From contig NBBA01000018.1 of assembly GCA_002794785.1 (NCBI GenBank), forward strand, positions 310,001 through 374,000: a DNA stretch of 64,000 nucleotides. The letters are read 5' to 3'. Below the pieces are notes generated by a model. The model was not told the origin of the DNA, ran no database searches, and saw nothing but the letters and a program-made list of their open reading frames with translations. Both the position numbers and the translations under genes were made by a program. The stretch's first letter is position 1; each line of letters starts with the position of its first letter. This DNA comes from Coniferiporia sulphurascens. Its lineage: Eukaryota > Basidiomycota > Agaricomycetes > Hymenochaetales > Hymenochaetaceae. This document shows positions 32,230 through 43,472 of this stretch, one piece after another.

Positions 32230-33530
32230 ATTGCTTACCATAACAGCAATGCTTGATCATCCTGCGCCACTCGACCTCTCTCACCATGCTCTCTTCTCTC
32301 AGTGCACCGACGTTACGAAAGACCGCAGGCGTTCCTCTTTCTAGAAGTCCACGTGTAGTGCCCAATCGCGTGGTACTAACAGCGACTCGCATGCTCAGCG
32401 TCGATATAGGCGCAGAGTACAAAAAAATCATCCCTTAACACGCAGACGACGTGCTGGCGAGATACAGCACAATATCGTACATATACGCCGCCTTGTTCCC
32501 CTTGTTTTGGACAAAAGCGCAGCCGCGGGAATGGGCGCGAGCAAAATAATAGGCTCGCACGGCAGTGCTTGTATAAGCGCACCATACCTTCATAGGATCC
32601 CCACCAAACAGCGTGCCCGCATAATCTGCGCTGGTACAACTTCACTCCCCAGCCCTCGGGAAACATCGCAGCACACAAAGCATCGTGCGACTCGACAAGG
32701 CTCGTGTTTCATTCTGGAGTTCGATCGTGCTTTTGTGAGTTGCATTGGTGTATCCGAATGCCGGTGCAGAGGGGTGCGGTAAGCGGCGTAAGCAGGTTCA
32801 AACACGGCACTAAGTCGAAATCAAACATCTGCACGAGCCACATAGTGATATGACTGCGTCTCAAGTTGAATTTCCAAGCGATCGGAGCGCGCACGGATGT
32901 GAGCACAAACTGCACAGAATCGATGAAGCGCACCGTGTGCGACGAAAATGCGCCCAGCGACCAGAAAGCCTAGTTGCACGCTAGTACCCGCACTTCCCTC
33001 GTGTATAGGCTCCATGTACGAGATAGAGGAACGCTACTTCTTGTGCTCAACGAGCTCACGGATGAATGTGAAGTGTCGTTAATGACTGGTGCGATGATCG
33101 TAACGTCGTCCGGGTCGAGGTGCCCTGCCGCAGCGTGGTAGTACGAGACGATGTCGAAACTATCCGCAATGTTGTCCATGAGGTGCTCGTGCGACGTCGC
33201 AAGCGGTCCGGAACGAAAGAGTCGCGTGGACATCCCGCCGGTGATCGCCTTGGCACAAAGAATGCCACCGGGACCGGAGGGGCGTATCTCAGTGTGTAAT
33301 GCATTCAGGACGTTTCTCGAAAAGCTTGGGGTCTGTGCCGGGGTTGGTGACTGAGGTGCGAGCAACGCAAGACTGCACAAGAGCGCCTTCGATCGGCCGA
33401 TGAAAGAGGTGTCGTAGTCACCAAGCAAAAAAGAAGACAAGGCAGAACGGAATATGGCCGCGATTAGACGCCCTGAGGTGTACAAAATCGCCAGGCCGAC
33501 GCGCGAGAGTGGACACGGATGGTGGACTTG
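32230..33530 (-). pseudogene. Decayed relic of a GT49 glycosyltransferase
   Basis: Translated pieces in shifting frames follow the order of the intact gene at 1590-3165. In order: LAILYTSGRL near 33.5 kb; RSALSSFLLGDYDTSFIG; ATSHEHLMDNIADSFDIVSY and DPDDVTIIAPVIND at 33.05-33.25 kb; VQFVLTSVRA and FDFDLVPC (the DxD block) near 32.85 kb; RDDFFVLCAYIDAEHASR near 32.4 kb; VFRNVGALREES near 32.3 kb. At least four frame changes and several stops break it, so no full product is possible. It covers almost the whole gene length. Divergence is large, so the duplication is old, or decay was quickened by repeat-induced mutation. Confidence 0.85.
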
Positions 33531-34340
33531 AAGGCAATAAATTGGTCCCTCTTCTGATTGCGTGTCGACCTTCTAGTAAGATGTAGAATGCCGTAGAAAC
33601 CTGAACAAAGAAAAACGTTTGCAAAGATTCAAAAGACAACTAACGCCCGACGCACCTGTCGCTCTCGCTCCGTAGGGGACACACGCGCCATCGATACCGA
33701 CGCATTCGCTGCCGGTTGGTTCACATCCTCATCCCAAGCGCCAGCGCTATCGCGGACGATCACACCTCCCCGAGGTCGGCCGTTTGCCAGAGCCCTCTAT
33801 CCGCCAGTCCTGATCTGCGTGGCGCAGTCCTCGAAGGTCTTCAGACTGCGCGGGTGAGGGTATCAGCTTATCAGTGTACATTAGACAAGTAAGCTGAGCC
33901 TTACACCTGCATTCTGCACGGGTCGGAGCGGTGGGTTCGCAGAGAGGAGCTGAAGCCATAAACGTTTGCAAAAAATATCGGTATAATCAATGGGCTGCCG
34001 AACAGGCCCGCTGCCCAGTACTACTGTTCAGAGTGCGAGTTTTTTTCAAGAGTGCCGAGGATTGCCACCTTCTTGAGAGGCTTAACATAAGGCTGAAATC
34101 CATTGGGCAGCAAATCTTCTCGAGTGACAGGTCGTCGCTCGTGCCAACAGAGAGGAGGTGAGGATCTCAGGGTGCGTGCTTCTATATTTGGACACTGTGA
34201 CAGACCTGTGACTGCGACGCATGCATCTCTGATGGTCGCGCCTCGAGGACACCACGGCTCAATACTCACTCTGACCACCATCGTCTCGAATACAAACCGC
34301 AAACCGCAACGTCTAAATACGTTTACTCTACTCTACGAAC
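33531..34340. other. Intergenic region, GT49 relic to NLR gene
   Basis: About 0.8 kb, presumably with the NLR promoter on the right. Short ORFs on both strands show no recognisable motif, and I see no RNA gene or repeat. Confidence 0.4.
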
Positions 34341-37300
34341 ATGTATCAAGCTGGAGATAGCACTGGAATCGACCATAAGTGAGCCGATCCCCTTCGATAG
34401 ACTTCGATTTATGTTCTGATCTGTATGTACGCGGTCAGGTTTCTGCATATCAAGGGTAATGCAGAATCGTCTCATCGTCCCGATGTACTGCAGGAACTTA
34501 CCTCTACTCGTAGAAATTGAAGTCAATTTTGAGGGCGATCGTCCGCGCTTCCCAGTTTATCTCAAGATCAAAGTAGACGACGACTCGCACAAGTCTGATC
34601 CGTTCGAGGAAGACAGCCTTGTTCGCTGGGTTCCTGACGACGGCCTGTGAGTGCGATACTCCAGACGCACTGGCATATATATCTAGCATGCTCACGACCT
34701 CCAGTCACATTGCTGTGCCCGCAGTCCTCACGACCCTGGTTCGGCAGCGGCCCGTCAAGAAATATTTAAAGAAGGATTACGCGATTTTCAAGATCAAGTC
34801 ATCGCAACTCATAGGAAAGGATGTTTTCTCAGTCCAAGGTAGGCCATTCAAGTCCGAAGAATATTTGATTGCTCAATGTTTTATTTGTCGTAGATGGAAA
34901 GGGAAAGGCTATCGTAAAAATAATGTGCACGTTGGGCTTATCGGTGAGTAAACAATAATATGGACTTATCAACAGATGAATATTAACTGTCCGAAGAATC
35001 AACAAGCCACCGAGTTACTCCTCGAAGAGGCAGGCGACAAAATGAAGAACAAAAAGGTCCTTCTGGAGTCCCTTGACAAGGCTAATCTTGTTTTCGACGC
35101 TCTCGACAAAATCTCTGTATTTGCATCCGACGTAAGTTCAATCCCATGCTATCCGATTAGCGTTTATAAAGTTGGTTAATGTAGGTGCACCCGGCTGTTG
35201 GCGCCGCTATGGCAATTGCCAAAGCTCTATATGAGGTAACGTCATGAGCAAACTCTCCCAGCATGTACATTCATGTCCTTTACAGAGGTGCAAAGCGCAG
35301 AAAGAGTGTCACGAAGCGGCTACTGAGCTCGTGCGCGATCTGGTTTCATTCATGCCGTTCGTCAAGGACATCCCGCGGGACAGTACAAGGAATGCCGTGA
35401 CCAAGCAGACCATCACGGAGATGCTTGGGTTGTTTTGCAAGATTTCTGGATCCATCATTGAATATTCTTCGGTTGGGTTTTTGGGTAAGTGGAACAGTAT
35501 AATATGTGTCCTACTATACTTAGCACGTCTAAAGGTGATCTAATCTCTGACCACAAATCCGAGATTGATACCGCAAAGGCTGAGTTCGCGAAGCTGAGAG
35601 AAACCTATGACTGGTGCATCAAGTTGGAACTTTGGGATTCTGTAATCAGAACAGGTATTTAGAGTGACGGAACATGGTCTTACCTTGCTAACGTTCGCCC
35701 GCAGAACAAGACGTGAAGGATCTTCAGCTTCAGCGATTACGACCGGCCTCGAGGGCTTTTTACAATACGGGAGGGGTATGTCTGGAAGGGACTAGGGAAA
35801 CAATTTTTAGACGGGTCAGGGAGTGGGGAGACTCTGAGTCCAGGCTCTTCTGGTTGCATGGTGTGGCAGGGTCTGGGAAGAGTTCCATTGCGAATTCGGT
35901 TGCCCATATGTTTAAGCAGCGGCTGCGCCTTTTGGCGTGTTTCTTCTGCAAGAGAGACGATCCGGAGTGTCGCAACCCGAAGGCTGTGATCCCTACTTTG
36001 GCGTACCAATTTTCTAAATGGCATGACGTGTACCGTGCAGCTATACTATCTGTTATACGTGGAGGAAATGAGCTAGAGCTTTCTCAAGATCTTCAACGCC
36101 AGTTTGAGCTGTTGATAGCGGAACCCTTGGACACACCGTCTCTCGTCTCGAAGGATCTACCACCGCATCAGCTGGTTGTTGTGATAGATGCTCTCGACGA
36201 ATGTGGAGACCAGAGCTCCAGGATCCATGTGGCCAAGCTACTAGTGAGGCTGTCTTGTGTCGCTCCTTGGTTAAAAGTTTTCGTCACAAGCAGAACTCTG
36301 CCAGAGCTAGAGGAGGTATTCATCCAGGCTGGTTCTGGGTGTGAGATCCTTGATGTCAATGCCTCGTTTGGCCATGTAGAGGTTGAGAACGATATCTTAC
36401 AGTATACAAGGCACTGTGCAGAAGACTTCCGAATTACTCTCGGAGAGGAGAAAATTAAGCTCCTTGCTGAAAAGGCATCAGGCCTTTTTATTTGGACAAG
36501 CACTGTTTTTAAATTCATTAATAAACAGCTCAACAAGCAAAAGGCAATTTCGATCATCTTGAGCTCTTCATCAGCAGGAAGTCCGGAAGCCGAGTTAGAT
36601 CAAGTCTATACTACTGTCATCCAAGAAATATCTGCGGGGGAAGAAAATATGAAAACCGTGAAGACGATTCTGAGCCTCATTGCCTGCACATCCAAGAATA
36701 GGTCATTGTCAGAGTATGCCTTGCTTCAGTTCTTGCTCAAAACTGAGCTACAAATTGAGCAGGAAGTGCTCAAGGAAACTGTTGACTCACTGCAGGCTGT
36801 TGTGTATAGGGATACGGCAAAGGATGATGCTATTCGAGTATGCCACCCTTCCTTCCTGGACTTCATCAGCACAAGGTCACGCTCACGGGTATACTGGACT
36901 GAACCTACAGTCTTGGAATCTGTCTTAGCCAGAAGATGTCTTGAAGTCATGCACTCAGAACTCAGGTTCAATATCTGCAACTTGGAGTCATCATTCACAC
37001 TGAATAATGATGTACCAGACATTCAGGATTTAGTTTCCAGGCACATTTCAGATCAGCTTCAATACAGTTGCCTGTACTGGATGGATCACTTTGCACACTC
37101 CAGCTTGGATATTTCTGATCAACAAGTACAAAATCTGCTGAAAGGCCTTCTATGCCATCCAAGGGCACTTTACTGGCTTGAGTGTTTGAGCATTCTGAAA
37201 TCCCTAAAGACAGGAATAGATACCCTTACACTTGGCATAAATCAATTCCAGGCAGTTGACAGTATTGCCACTATGTGTCAGGACTTGTACAGATTTATCA

Positions 37301-37848
37301 GTGCATACTATACCCCAATCTCAGTCTGTACACCACATCTGTACCTTTCAGCTTTGTCTTGGGCACCAACTGAGAGCAATATAGCCAAAACATTTTATCC
37401 ACATTTCCCAAATCAGCCCCTTGTTGGTATGGGGAAAGAAGCAAAGTGGAAAAGCACATTGTGGACATCTAATGCAGGAAGTATGATGATATGTGTTGCC
37501 TTCTCCCCTGATGGAAGACACATTGTGTCTGGCTCAGATGACAAGACCCTCAGGATCTGGGACAGCAATGCAGGTCCTGTTAGTCAGCAATGGATGCTCT
37601 ACCCACAGTTGGACTGGAAGCATAATGTCAGTGTTGATGGTTGGATCAGAGATATCTCAAATGAACCATTGCTCTGGGTGCCACACCATTTTCGTAGTAA
37701 TGGAAGATTCGTTGATATGAGCAACCTCTGTATTCCAATGAACTCTCCTGAGGCTGGGCCTATACACATCAGTTGGGAACTACTGTTCAAGTACAGTGGT
37801 TCATCCTGGGTCAACATCCACAAGGAATTGAAGCATCCTAATGCTTAG
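34341..37848 (+). CDS. NLR-like STAND protein: C2-like, NACHT, reduced WD40
   Basis: Fungal NLR, a class linked to non-self recognition. Nine exons: 34341-34378, 34494-34646, 34705-34838, 34894-34943, 34997-35131, 35185-35235, 35286-35484, 35535-35654, 35705-37848; about 1007 residues. Residues 1-120 resemble the C2-like N-terminus of mushroom NLRs, then a helical region. The NACHT domain has P-loop GVAGSGKSS (about 346), Walker B VVVIDALDECG (about 450) and sensor VTSRTLPELEE. A winged-helix region follows. WD40 is reduced to one clear repeat (VAFSPDGRHIVSGSDDKTLRIWD, about 888-910, quoted in two parts as VAFSPDGRHI and VSGSDDKTLRIWD). The family's non-repeat end then follows (GWIRDISNEPLLWVP). 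Exon 1 and the intron 34944-34996 boundaries are the least sure points. The 3' half is AT-richer than its neighbours. Confidence 0.82.
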
Positions 37849-38341
37849 GTATGCATTTTTCATAGTACCTACCACCACTTATTTCTAACCTATCTTCTTT
37901 TTCTCAGATAATTCGGAATATGCTAGCCGCTCCAGCACCTTGCGTTGGTCATGTCATAAGATGAGCATGTAGTTTTGTAACTCTGTAATATTAGTTGTGT
38001 TTTGTGGGTGTCAAATATTATTTTTGAGAACGGAATAATCGTCTTACAGACACCCCATAAACTATGCTTTGTACTGACTCCACTGCGAAAACCGAAGAGA
38101 CCCACTCCAAACAAACTCAATATGCACACTCCAAACGACGAAAGCAGGTTGTTAAAGCAGTTTCACCCCGCCATTAGACTAATCACAGTTGTATACATCC
38201 AGCATTAGGCGTCCACCGTGCTAACACAAAAAACGCTAAGCTCGCAAACCGCACTCACAAATAATTTAACAGAAGCAAAAAAAAGATACAAATTTGACGA
38301 GACTAAGAACAAAAAGGGAGAAGTCAAAACGGCAGTACCCT
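37849..38341. other. AT-rich junction between the NLR and the truncated GTPBP gene
   Basis: About 0.5 kb of AT-rich DNA between convergent gene ends. It begins with a possible 3' UTR intron of the NLR (GTATGC from 37849 to TTTTCTCAG near 37908). I searched the minus strand for the GTPase P-loop expected to follow the gene on the right and found none. Confidence 0.55.
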
Positions 38342-39946
38342 TTAAAAATTCACGAAATCAAGAAACACCTCGTCCAGCGCCATCTTACGAACGACGAGTG
38401 CCTCGACGATGTACCGCCGCAGCCGCGCGTCGTCCGGTACGAGTCGACCCTTGTACATTAGATCGCTGCCTCGCGTCTCCGCGCCCCGTCCCTGCCCGTG
38501 TCCGTGTCCACGATTGGATCCGTACCCGTACTCAGAAGCGTACCCGGACCCGGGTCCGGTGTGCCGAGCTCGGAGCGCGTCGGCAGGAGCGCCAGAGACT
38601 GCAACCTGGGGAACCGGTACGCAGACGGGGGAGTCAGCGCTGCCGGAGCCAGAGCTACCTTCGTCTCCTAAGCTAAGGTCCTTAAACGCAGCGGCAGCGA
38701 CTTCGAGCTCGCCCAACGCACGTGTCGCAACCACATCCATGTCCCCCGCGGACGCCACTGCTGAGCCCGGATGCGATACCTTACCGCCCCCGATGAGCCT
38801 CGGTTTCGGAACCTGCGCCCCCATCGCACGAGCACGCTCCCGTCTATGCTCCTTCCTACTCCTCCCTGTACCCCCACGCACGCCCAACAGCGGGGCAGGT
38901 ACATCCACAGGTGCGCTCGGCACAGGCACAGGGCGCCCATACTCGACGACCGTCGTCGTCGCTAGCGGAGGAACGGATGCGGGTGTACGTCGGCGGTGTG
39001 GCCGTGGTTTGTACACCGACGCAATCTCGAGGTCGCCTGCGAACACTCCACAGTCGTCGCCGCTTGTCGAGTCGTATGATTCCGGGTCGGCCGGGGACAG
39101 TCGCATCGGACGAGCGTTAGCGTGTGTATGTGTGCGGCGGCTAAAAGATGACGGATTCGTGGTCGTAGCAGTCTTCAATGTGGCGTCCAGAACGAGGCGC
39201 GGCACTAAGGTCGCCACTGCGCTCTCATATTCGTTCTCGACTTCACCATCCTTGTCCGGTTCATCCTCTGCCTCCGGTGTCGACAGTTCCGTCTCATACT
39301 CCGCATCCGTCGGTGTAGACACTCCTATGCTCTCCGGCGAGCCACGATCCACACACTCCTCCACTCGCCTCTTCGGCATGCGCATCGCACCGTCCGCAAT
39401 TCTCCCCTTCCCTCCTTCCTCTCCTTCGTCACCCACAAGCGCAGCAGGCAACTCAATCTCCTTCACCACAACCACGCTCGCTCCAATCTCACCAGCCATC
39501 TCCTCCAGCGTCATCAGCGACATCTCCAGATGCGCGCGCGAGAGGCCGACAAGTGCACCCGAGTCCGCGACGCCGAGTTCATAGTATGCCTGTCCTCCGC
39601 CTTCGAGCAGGCGCCACTTGAGTTGCGTGACGAGCCGAGCGAAGCGCTCGGGTGGAGGGGCGAGTAGGCGTAGCTTGTATTCTACGTTTCCCTACCAGGT
39701 TGTGAGAGTGAAAGTTATTGGTCAGTTCGAAGTGAATTGGGTAGACAGATAGTCGTAATGACGCACCTCTTCGACCTCGGGGACGAGTTTCGGCACAACT
39801 CTAGGGCTGCGCGCAAGCGAAAGCGGGGCCTCAACAGAGGCAGCAGTAGCAGCAACGGCCGCTGGCGAGGCGGGGTCAGACTTCGACAAGAAGCCATCCC
39901 AGGGACTGCCAGTACGCGGGCTCTCCGATTCAGATTCACCAAACAT
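38342..39946 (-). CDS. GTPBP1/2-family gene, 3'-truncated: N-terminal half without GTPase domain
   Basis: Two exons, 39946-39767 and 39691-38342 (75-nt intron), 509 residues. The N-terminus matches GTPBP1/GTPBP2: PKLVPEVEEGNVEYKLRLLA, then FARLVTQLKWRLLEGGGQA, YYELGVADSGALVGLS, LEEMAGEIGASVVVV. A fungal disordered insert follows, then the lead-in strand to the G domain, VEALVVRKMALDEVFLDF. In the family the next residues are the GTPase strand and P-loop (GxxxxGKST), but here the frame stops after VNF. The stop lies in what looks like an intron donor (TTC|GTGAAT), and no G-domain exon follows in the next 490 bp. Without the G domain it cannot act as a GTPase. An expressed remnant or a dying gene are both possible. 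Confidence 0.8.
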
Positions 39947-40771
39947 GTAAGTATCAGAAGTACCCTCCGTGCGTTTCGTGCGATCCTATTCGTGTGCGAA
40001 GGGGATCGAAATGCGGGATAAATACGGTTAACGCGGCTGGGTGGGTGCCAGTTGTCTAGTATTCTAGTAGTAGTATGTGCAAAAAAGGGGGTAGTAGGGA
40101 TGTTATGATGTCGGGGGTTTGAAAGAGCCTATATTCGAGGGATCATTTCAGCTTTCCACAAGTCGACTGGTGTGCGGCTGGTGGTGGTGGTGGTGGTGGT
40201 GGTGGATGAAAGTCTTTGTCGGTCGTTGGGTGGGAGGAAAGCAAGGTGTAAGTATGACTTGGGCCGCCGACACCAGCCCGAGGTTACGTAACTTTACGCT
40301 AATTGACTCGCTAGGGCACGTGATGTCCCTTTATCAAAATCCGGGAAATAAAGGCGTCGGGAAAAATAAATCGTTGTAAACACAGGTTTTCCATCGTCGT
40401 GTGGAAATACCCGCTCAAACCCACACCCTTTCTCAGCCACACATAGCGAGAGTGCAAGGTATATATTGGAACAGCGTGCACCAAACACAGTACGTACTAC
40501 CGAACAGTTCAGGAAACCGACCAAAGAAATTTAAACCCGTTCTCTAAAAAGAAAAACACTGCCAAAAGCGCCAATAACAACAAACACCGTGACTGCAGGT
40601 ATAATCAACAAAGCCAAATGATATAAGAAAGAAAGGGGGGAAAGAGGAAGAAGCCCGGGACAGCACATGTATATATAACGTCACGAGTGAAAATCGTTCA
40701 ACAAATAAGCCAAGAACAACGATAGAGGAAAAAGAGGATATTTCCAGCCTATATCCAAAGCTCGTTTTTGA
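39947..40771. other. Intergenic region, GTPBP promoter and 3' flank of GPI-protein gene
   Basis: About 0.8 kb. It contains the (TGG)9 repeat listed separately. No further coding signal is seen. Confidence 0.5.
40179..40205. repeat. (TGG)9 microsatellite
   Basis: Nine perfect TGG units in intergenic DNA about 230 bp upstream of the truncated GTPBP gene's start. Confidence 0.9.
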
Positions 40772-41672
40772 TCAAAGGAGGATAAGCCCGAACCCAAACG
40801 CCAACGCAGCGAGCGGACAGAGGACGCCTGCACCAGCGACACCGGAGATCGCGGAAGACTTGTCCGTGCTCGAAGCGGACGCGCTGGCAGATGCACTTGC
40901 GGACCCCGACGCCCCGGTAGCGGAACCCGACGCAGAGGAAGACGTGTCCGTAGCGTCCGTCCCGTTAAGACGTTCCGCATTACGCTAAGCACAAGAACAC
41001 AACACAACGCGTCAGTCCTCCGAGTCCTTTCCACACATTCAGACGGGGCATCATAATGCACTTACCACGAAACCCGCCAGTGTCTCGTTCCCATTCTCAT
41101 TGCTATTAATCACCCCGACTGCGCCGCTCCCACACGCACCAGGGCTCTCGTCGTAGAACCAGAACGTGGTGTTCTCATTCTGCGTAGTGATAGGCACCGA
41201 GAGGATAGTAACAACGGTCCCGTTGTTGGTATCGCGGAAGCCCGAGTCGAAGCCGTTGATAGTGATGTTGCTGTCGTGAGCGGGGATACAAGGGACGGCG
41301 AACGTGGATTGCGTCGCTGTGTGGTTTCCCGCAGAGACTGCGCGTTCAAATTTGGATTTTTTTTCGAATTCGAGTTCATAGGTGGATATTAATAAAGGTG
41401 TGTGAAGACACGAGGGGAAAACGCACAGTTGAAGAACACGATATCGCCTGCGACGGCAGCGACGCGTTGGGGCGAGAAAGTCGTAGTGTTATCGCCAGCG
41501 GTCATGTTCCCGCCGACCTGGATGTATATGTTGCGTGCGGCCGCAAGCGACGCGGTGGCCTAGCACGAAAAACGAGTACGCGTGAACATCTGTGCATGGT
41601 AGCCAATAGAAACAAGGAAGGGAGAGGAAAGAAACTGTAACTTACCGCGAAGAGAGAGAGAATGAACAGCAT
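40772..41672 (-). CDS. Secreted, probably GPI-anchored cupredoxin-like protein
   Basis: Four exons: 41672-41646 (27 nt), 41559-41427, 41337-41066, 40984-40772; 214 residues. Signal peptide MLFILSLFAATASLAAA. The cupredoxin-like domain spans about 20-145: FSPQRVAAVAGDIVFFNFSA, GNHTATQSTFAVPCIPA, FWFYDESPGACGSGAVGVIN. A Ser/Thr/Ala linker of about 45 residues leads to a C-terminal hydrophobic tail (LAALAFGFGLILL), the layout of GPI-anchored extracellular serine-rich proteins common in mushrooms. The first copper-type His (GNHT) is present, but the second Cys/His pair around the final strand is not in canonical form, so copper binding is doubtful. Role on the cell surface is unknown. Confidence 0.85.
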
Positions 41673-43472
41673 TTTTAGCACAGCGGGGACGAGGGTGCGC
41701 GGGAGGGAGAGAGGGGTGGTGGTGGTTGGCGGAGAAGAGGAAGAGGGACGCTCAAGGGAAATAAGGAGGGGGCGAGAGAGCGCAGGCGAACACGAGCATC
41801 ATAATAAAAACAGAAAGGAAGGGAAGAGAATATTGATATGAATTATTGGAGCGGAATATAGCTCTATGACGGGTGCCTCACTTGTTCGGATGCTATGCTT
41901 CTTCCGATTTGCGTTCCCTCTTCCGGTCAAAGAGATCAACTCATTCGGAAAATGAAGTAAAAATACAGCATCGACTTACGATTTTGTACTTGCTGTTTGC
42001 TCTGAATCGCAGCAGTTTTCCGCTCAGGTTGTTAAACAGCGGACGATTAATTTTCTTGAGCAGGCTATCGGGACATAAATTTAGGCGACACGAGGAGATA
42101 ACGGGGCTGCGCTCCACAGATAACAAAACATCTTTCGCATTGCAACATCGAACTGCTCTAATTTACATCAGAAAACACCGCTCCACATCCATCCATCCAC
42201 CCTGCGAACAAAATTCGGCGTCAGTACTCGCTAGTAAACAACCATACGACAAAAAAAAAAAGAAAGAGAAAAGGATCAGGGAACCGGGTCTCGACAGAGG
42301 CAGTAAAGCTTCGGACGGCACTTCCTAATATTGCATTCGGTTGTTGTTCATCATAGGTAGACGTAGTGTCTTTTTCGAAAATAAAAATAGGAAAGTTAAA
42401 GAAGAATGGCTCACCCATTTCGACGTCCGCTCCCTCCGTCGGGACAGATCTGTCGGGCGAAGAGACGTTAGTACGCGAACAAATAAAAGTGGATGAAAAG
42501 GTATGGATGGGACGGAGTTCAGAGGTGTCAAGTTCTGGAGCACGCCCGCAGATGCGGTATCCTCCCTGAAGAAATTCAATCAAAAAGAAAGAACAGCATC
42601 ATTCGAGCAAAAGAAAAAACGAAGGCGGACGGTACGAAGGAAACAAAAAGAAAGCCCACCTCATCTCATCTCATCCCTCCCGACACGACCACGCGTCCAC
42701 AAAAGCAGACGAAAAAAAATGCAAAAAATTCGACAACAAAACGTCGTGTGCGCCGACCAAGAGTAAGCCCCATTCCGTTCCGAAGCTGAGCCTCGGGACC
42801 GCATAACTTCATCAATGAGCAACAAAAATCGCACGCCGCTTACAGCCCGACGAGTTTACGTTCCGAAAACGCTACGAGGGTACGAGGGCTCGTATCTTCG
42901 CCCCCCTTCCCCCTTCCCCCGCCTCGCCAGGCCCGGGCGCGCGTAGCAAGCGGGCAGCAGGCGGGAGCACACCCGAAGCACCGTATAAGTACCGGCACAA
43001 CAAGACATGCAAAGCCATCCCAGCTGCGCGCCCTTACCTCCCTACCACCACGCTTAGAAGCGGCTGCTTTCCGTAACGAAAGGAGGGCGCATACACCGCC
43101 TGCAGGGTGTCTCCGGGGACTTTCCCCGCAGCGCTTGAGAGAGGGCGTCGACTCGCGAGAACCGAGCTCCTTTGTGCGTGTGCTGCGAAAGCGGTCCTTT
43201 GGACGGCGCTCGACGTTGTCGTTTGTGGTGTTTGTGAAAGTAAGAAAAAAATTGAGCCCTTGGCTTTCTAAGCGTGTGTTTAGGGCCGGCGCACGGACTT
43301 GCTGGTTCTCGCCTGGCTCGGGCTTCAGGCCGCGCACGTACGCACGCACGCAAACACGGCCGAGCTCACTACTTTCTGCTATAGTACTTAATCACCGAAA
43401 CCTGACCCCTCGTCTTTCTTTGATTCATAATCGGACTGCCGCTGAACGAAACCCAGGAGTTAAAAGTCTACG
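41673..43472. other. 1.8-kb unassigned region with a possible spliced minus-strand transcript
   Basis: On the minus strand a chain of good splice signals occurs near 42.57-42.2 kb. It has an acceptor TTTCTTCAG, a short exon, an intron with a perfect TACTAAC branch site ending CGACAG, another exon ending GTGAGC, and an acceptor ATATTAG. The exons are short and no frame gives a recognised protein, so this may be non-coding or the remains of a gene. Elsewhere I see nothing. The right end should be the promoter of the gene at 43473; the left end that of the GPI-protein gene. Confidence 0.3.

Noticed and set aside
38409..39584. 391-codon + strand ORF
   Set aside because: Antisense to the GTPBP-like gene, whose N-terminus has clear family motifs.
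40179..40205. TGG repeat as part of a coding exon
   Set aside because: The 86-codon ORF through it has no start context, splice partner or similarity.
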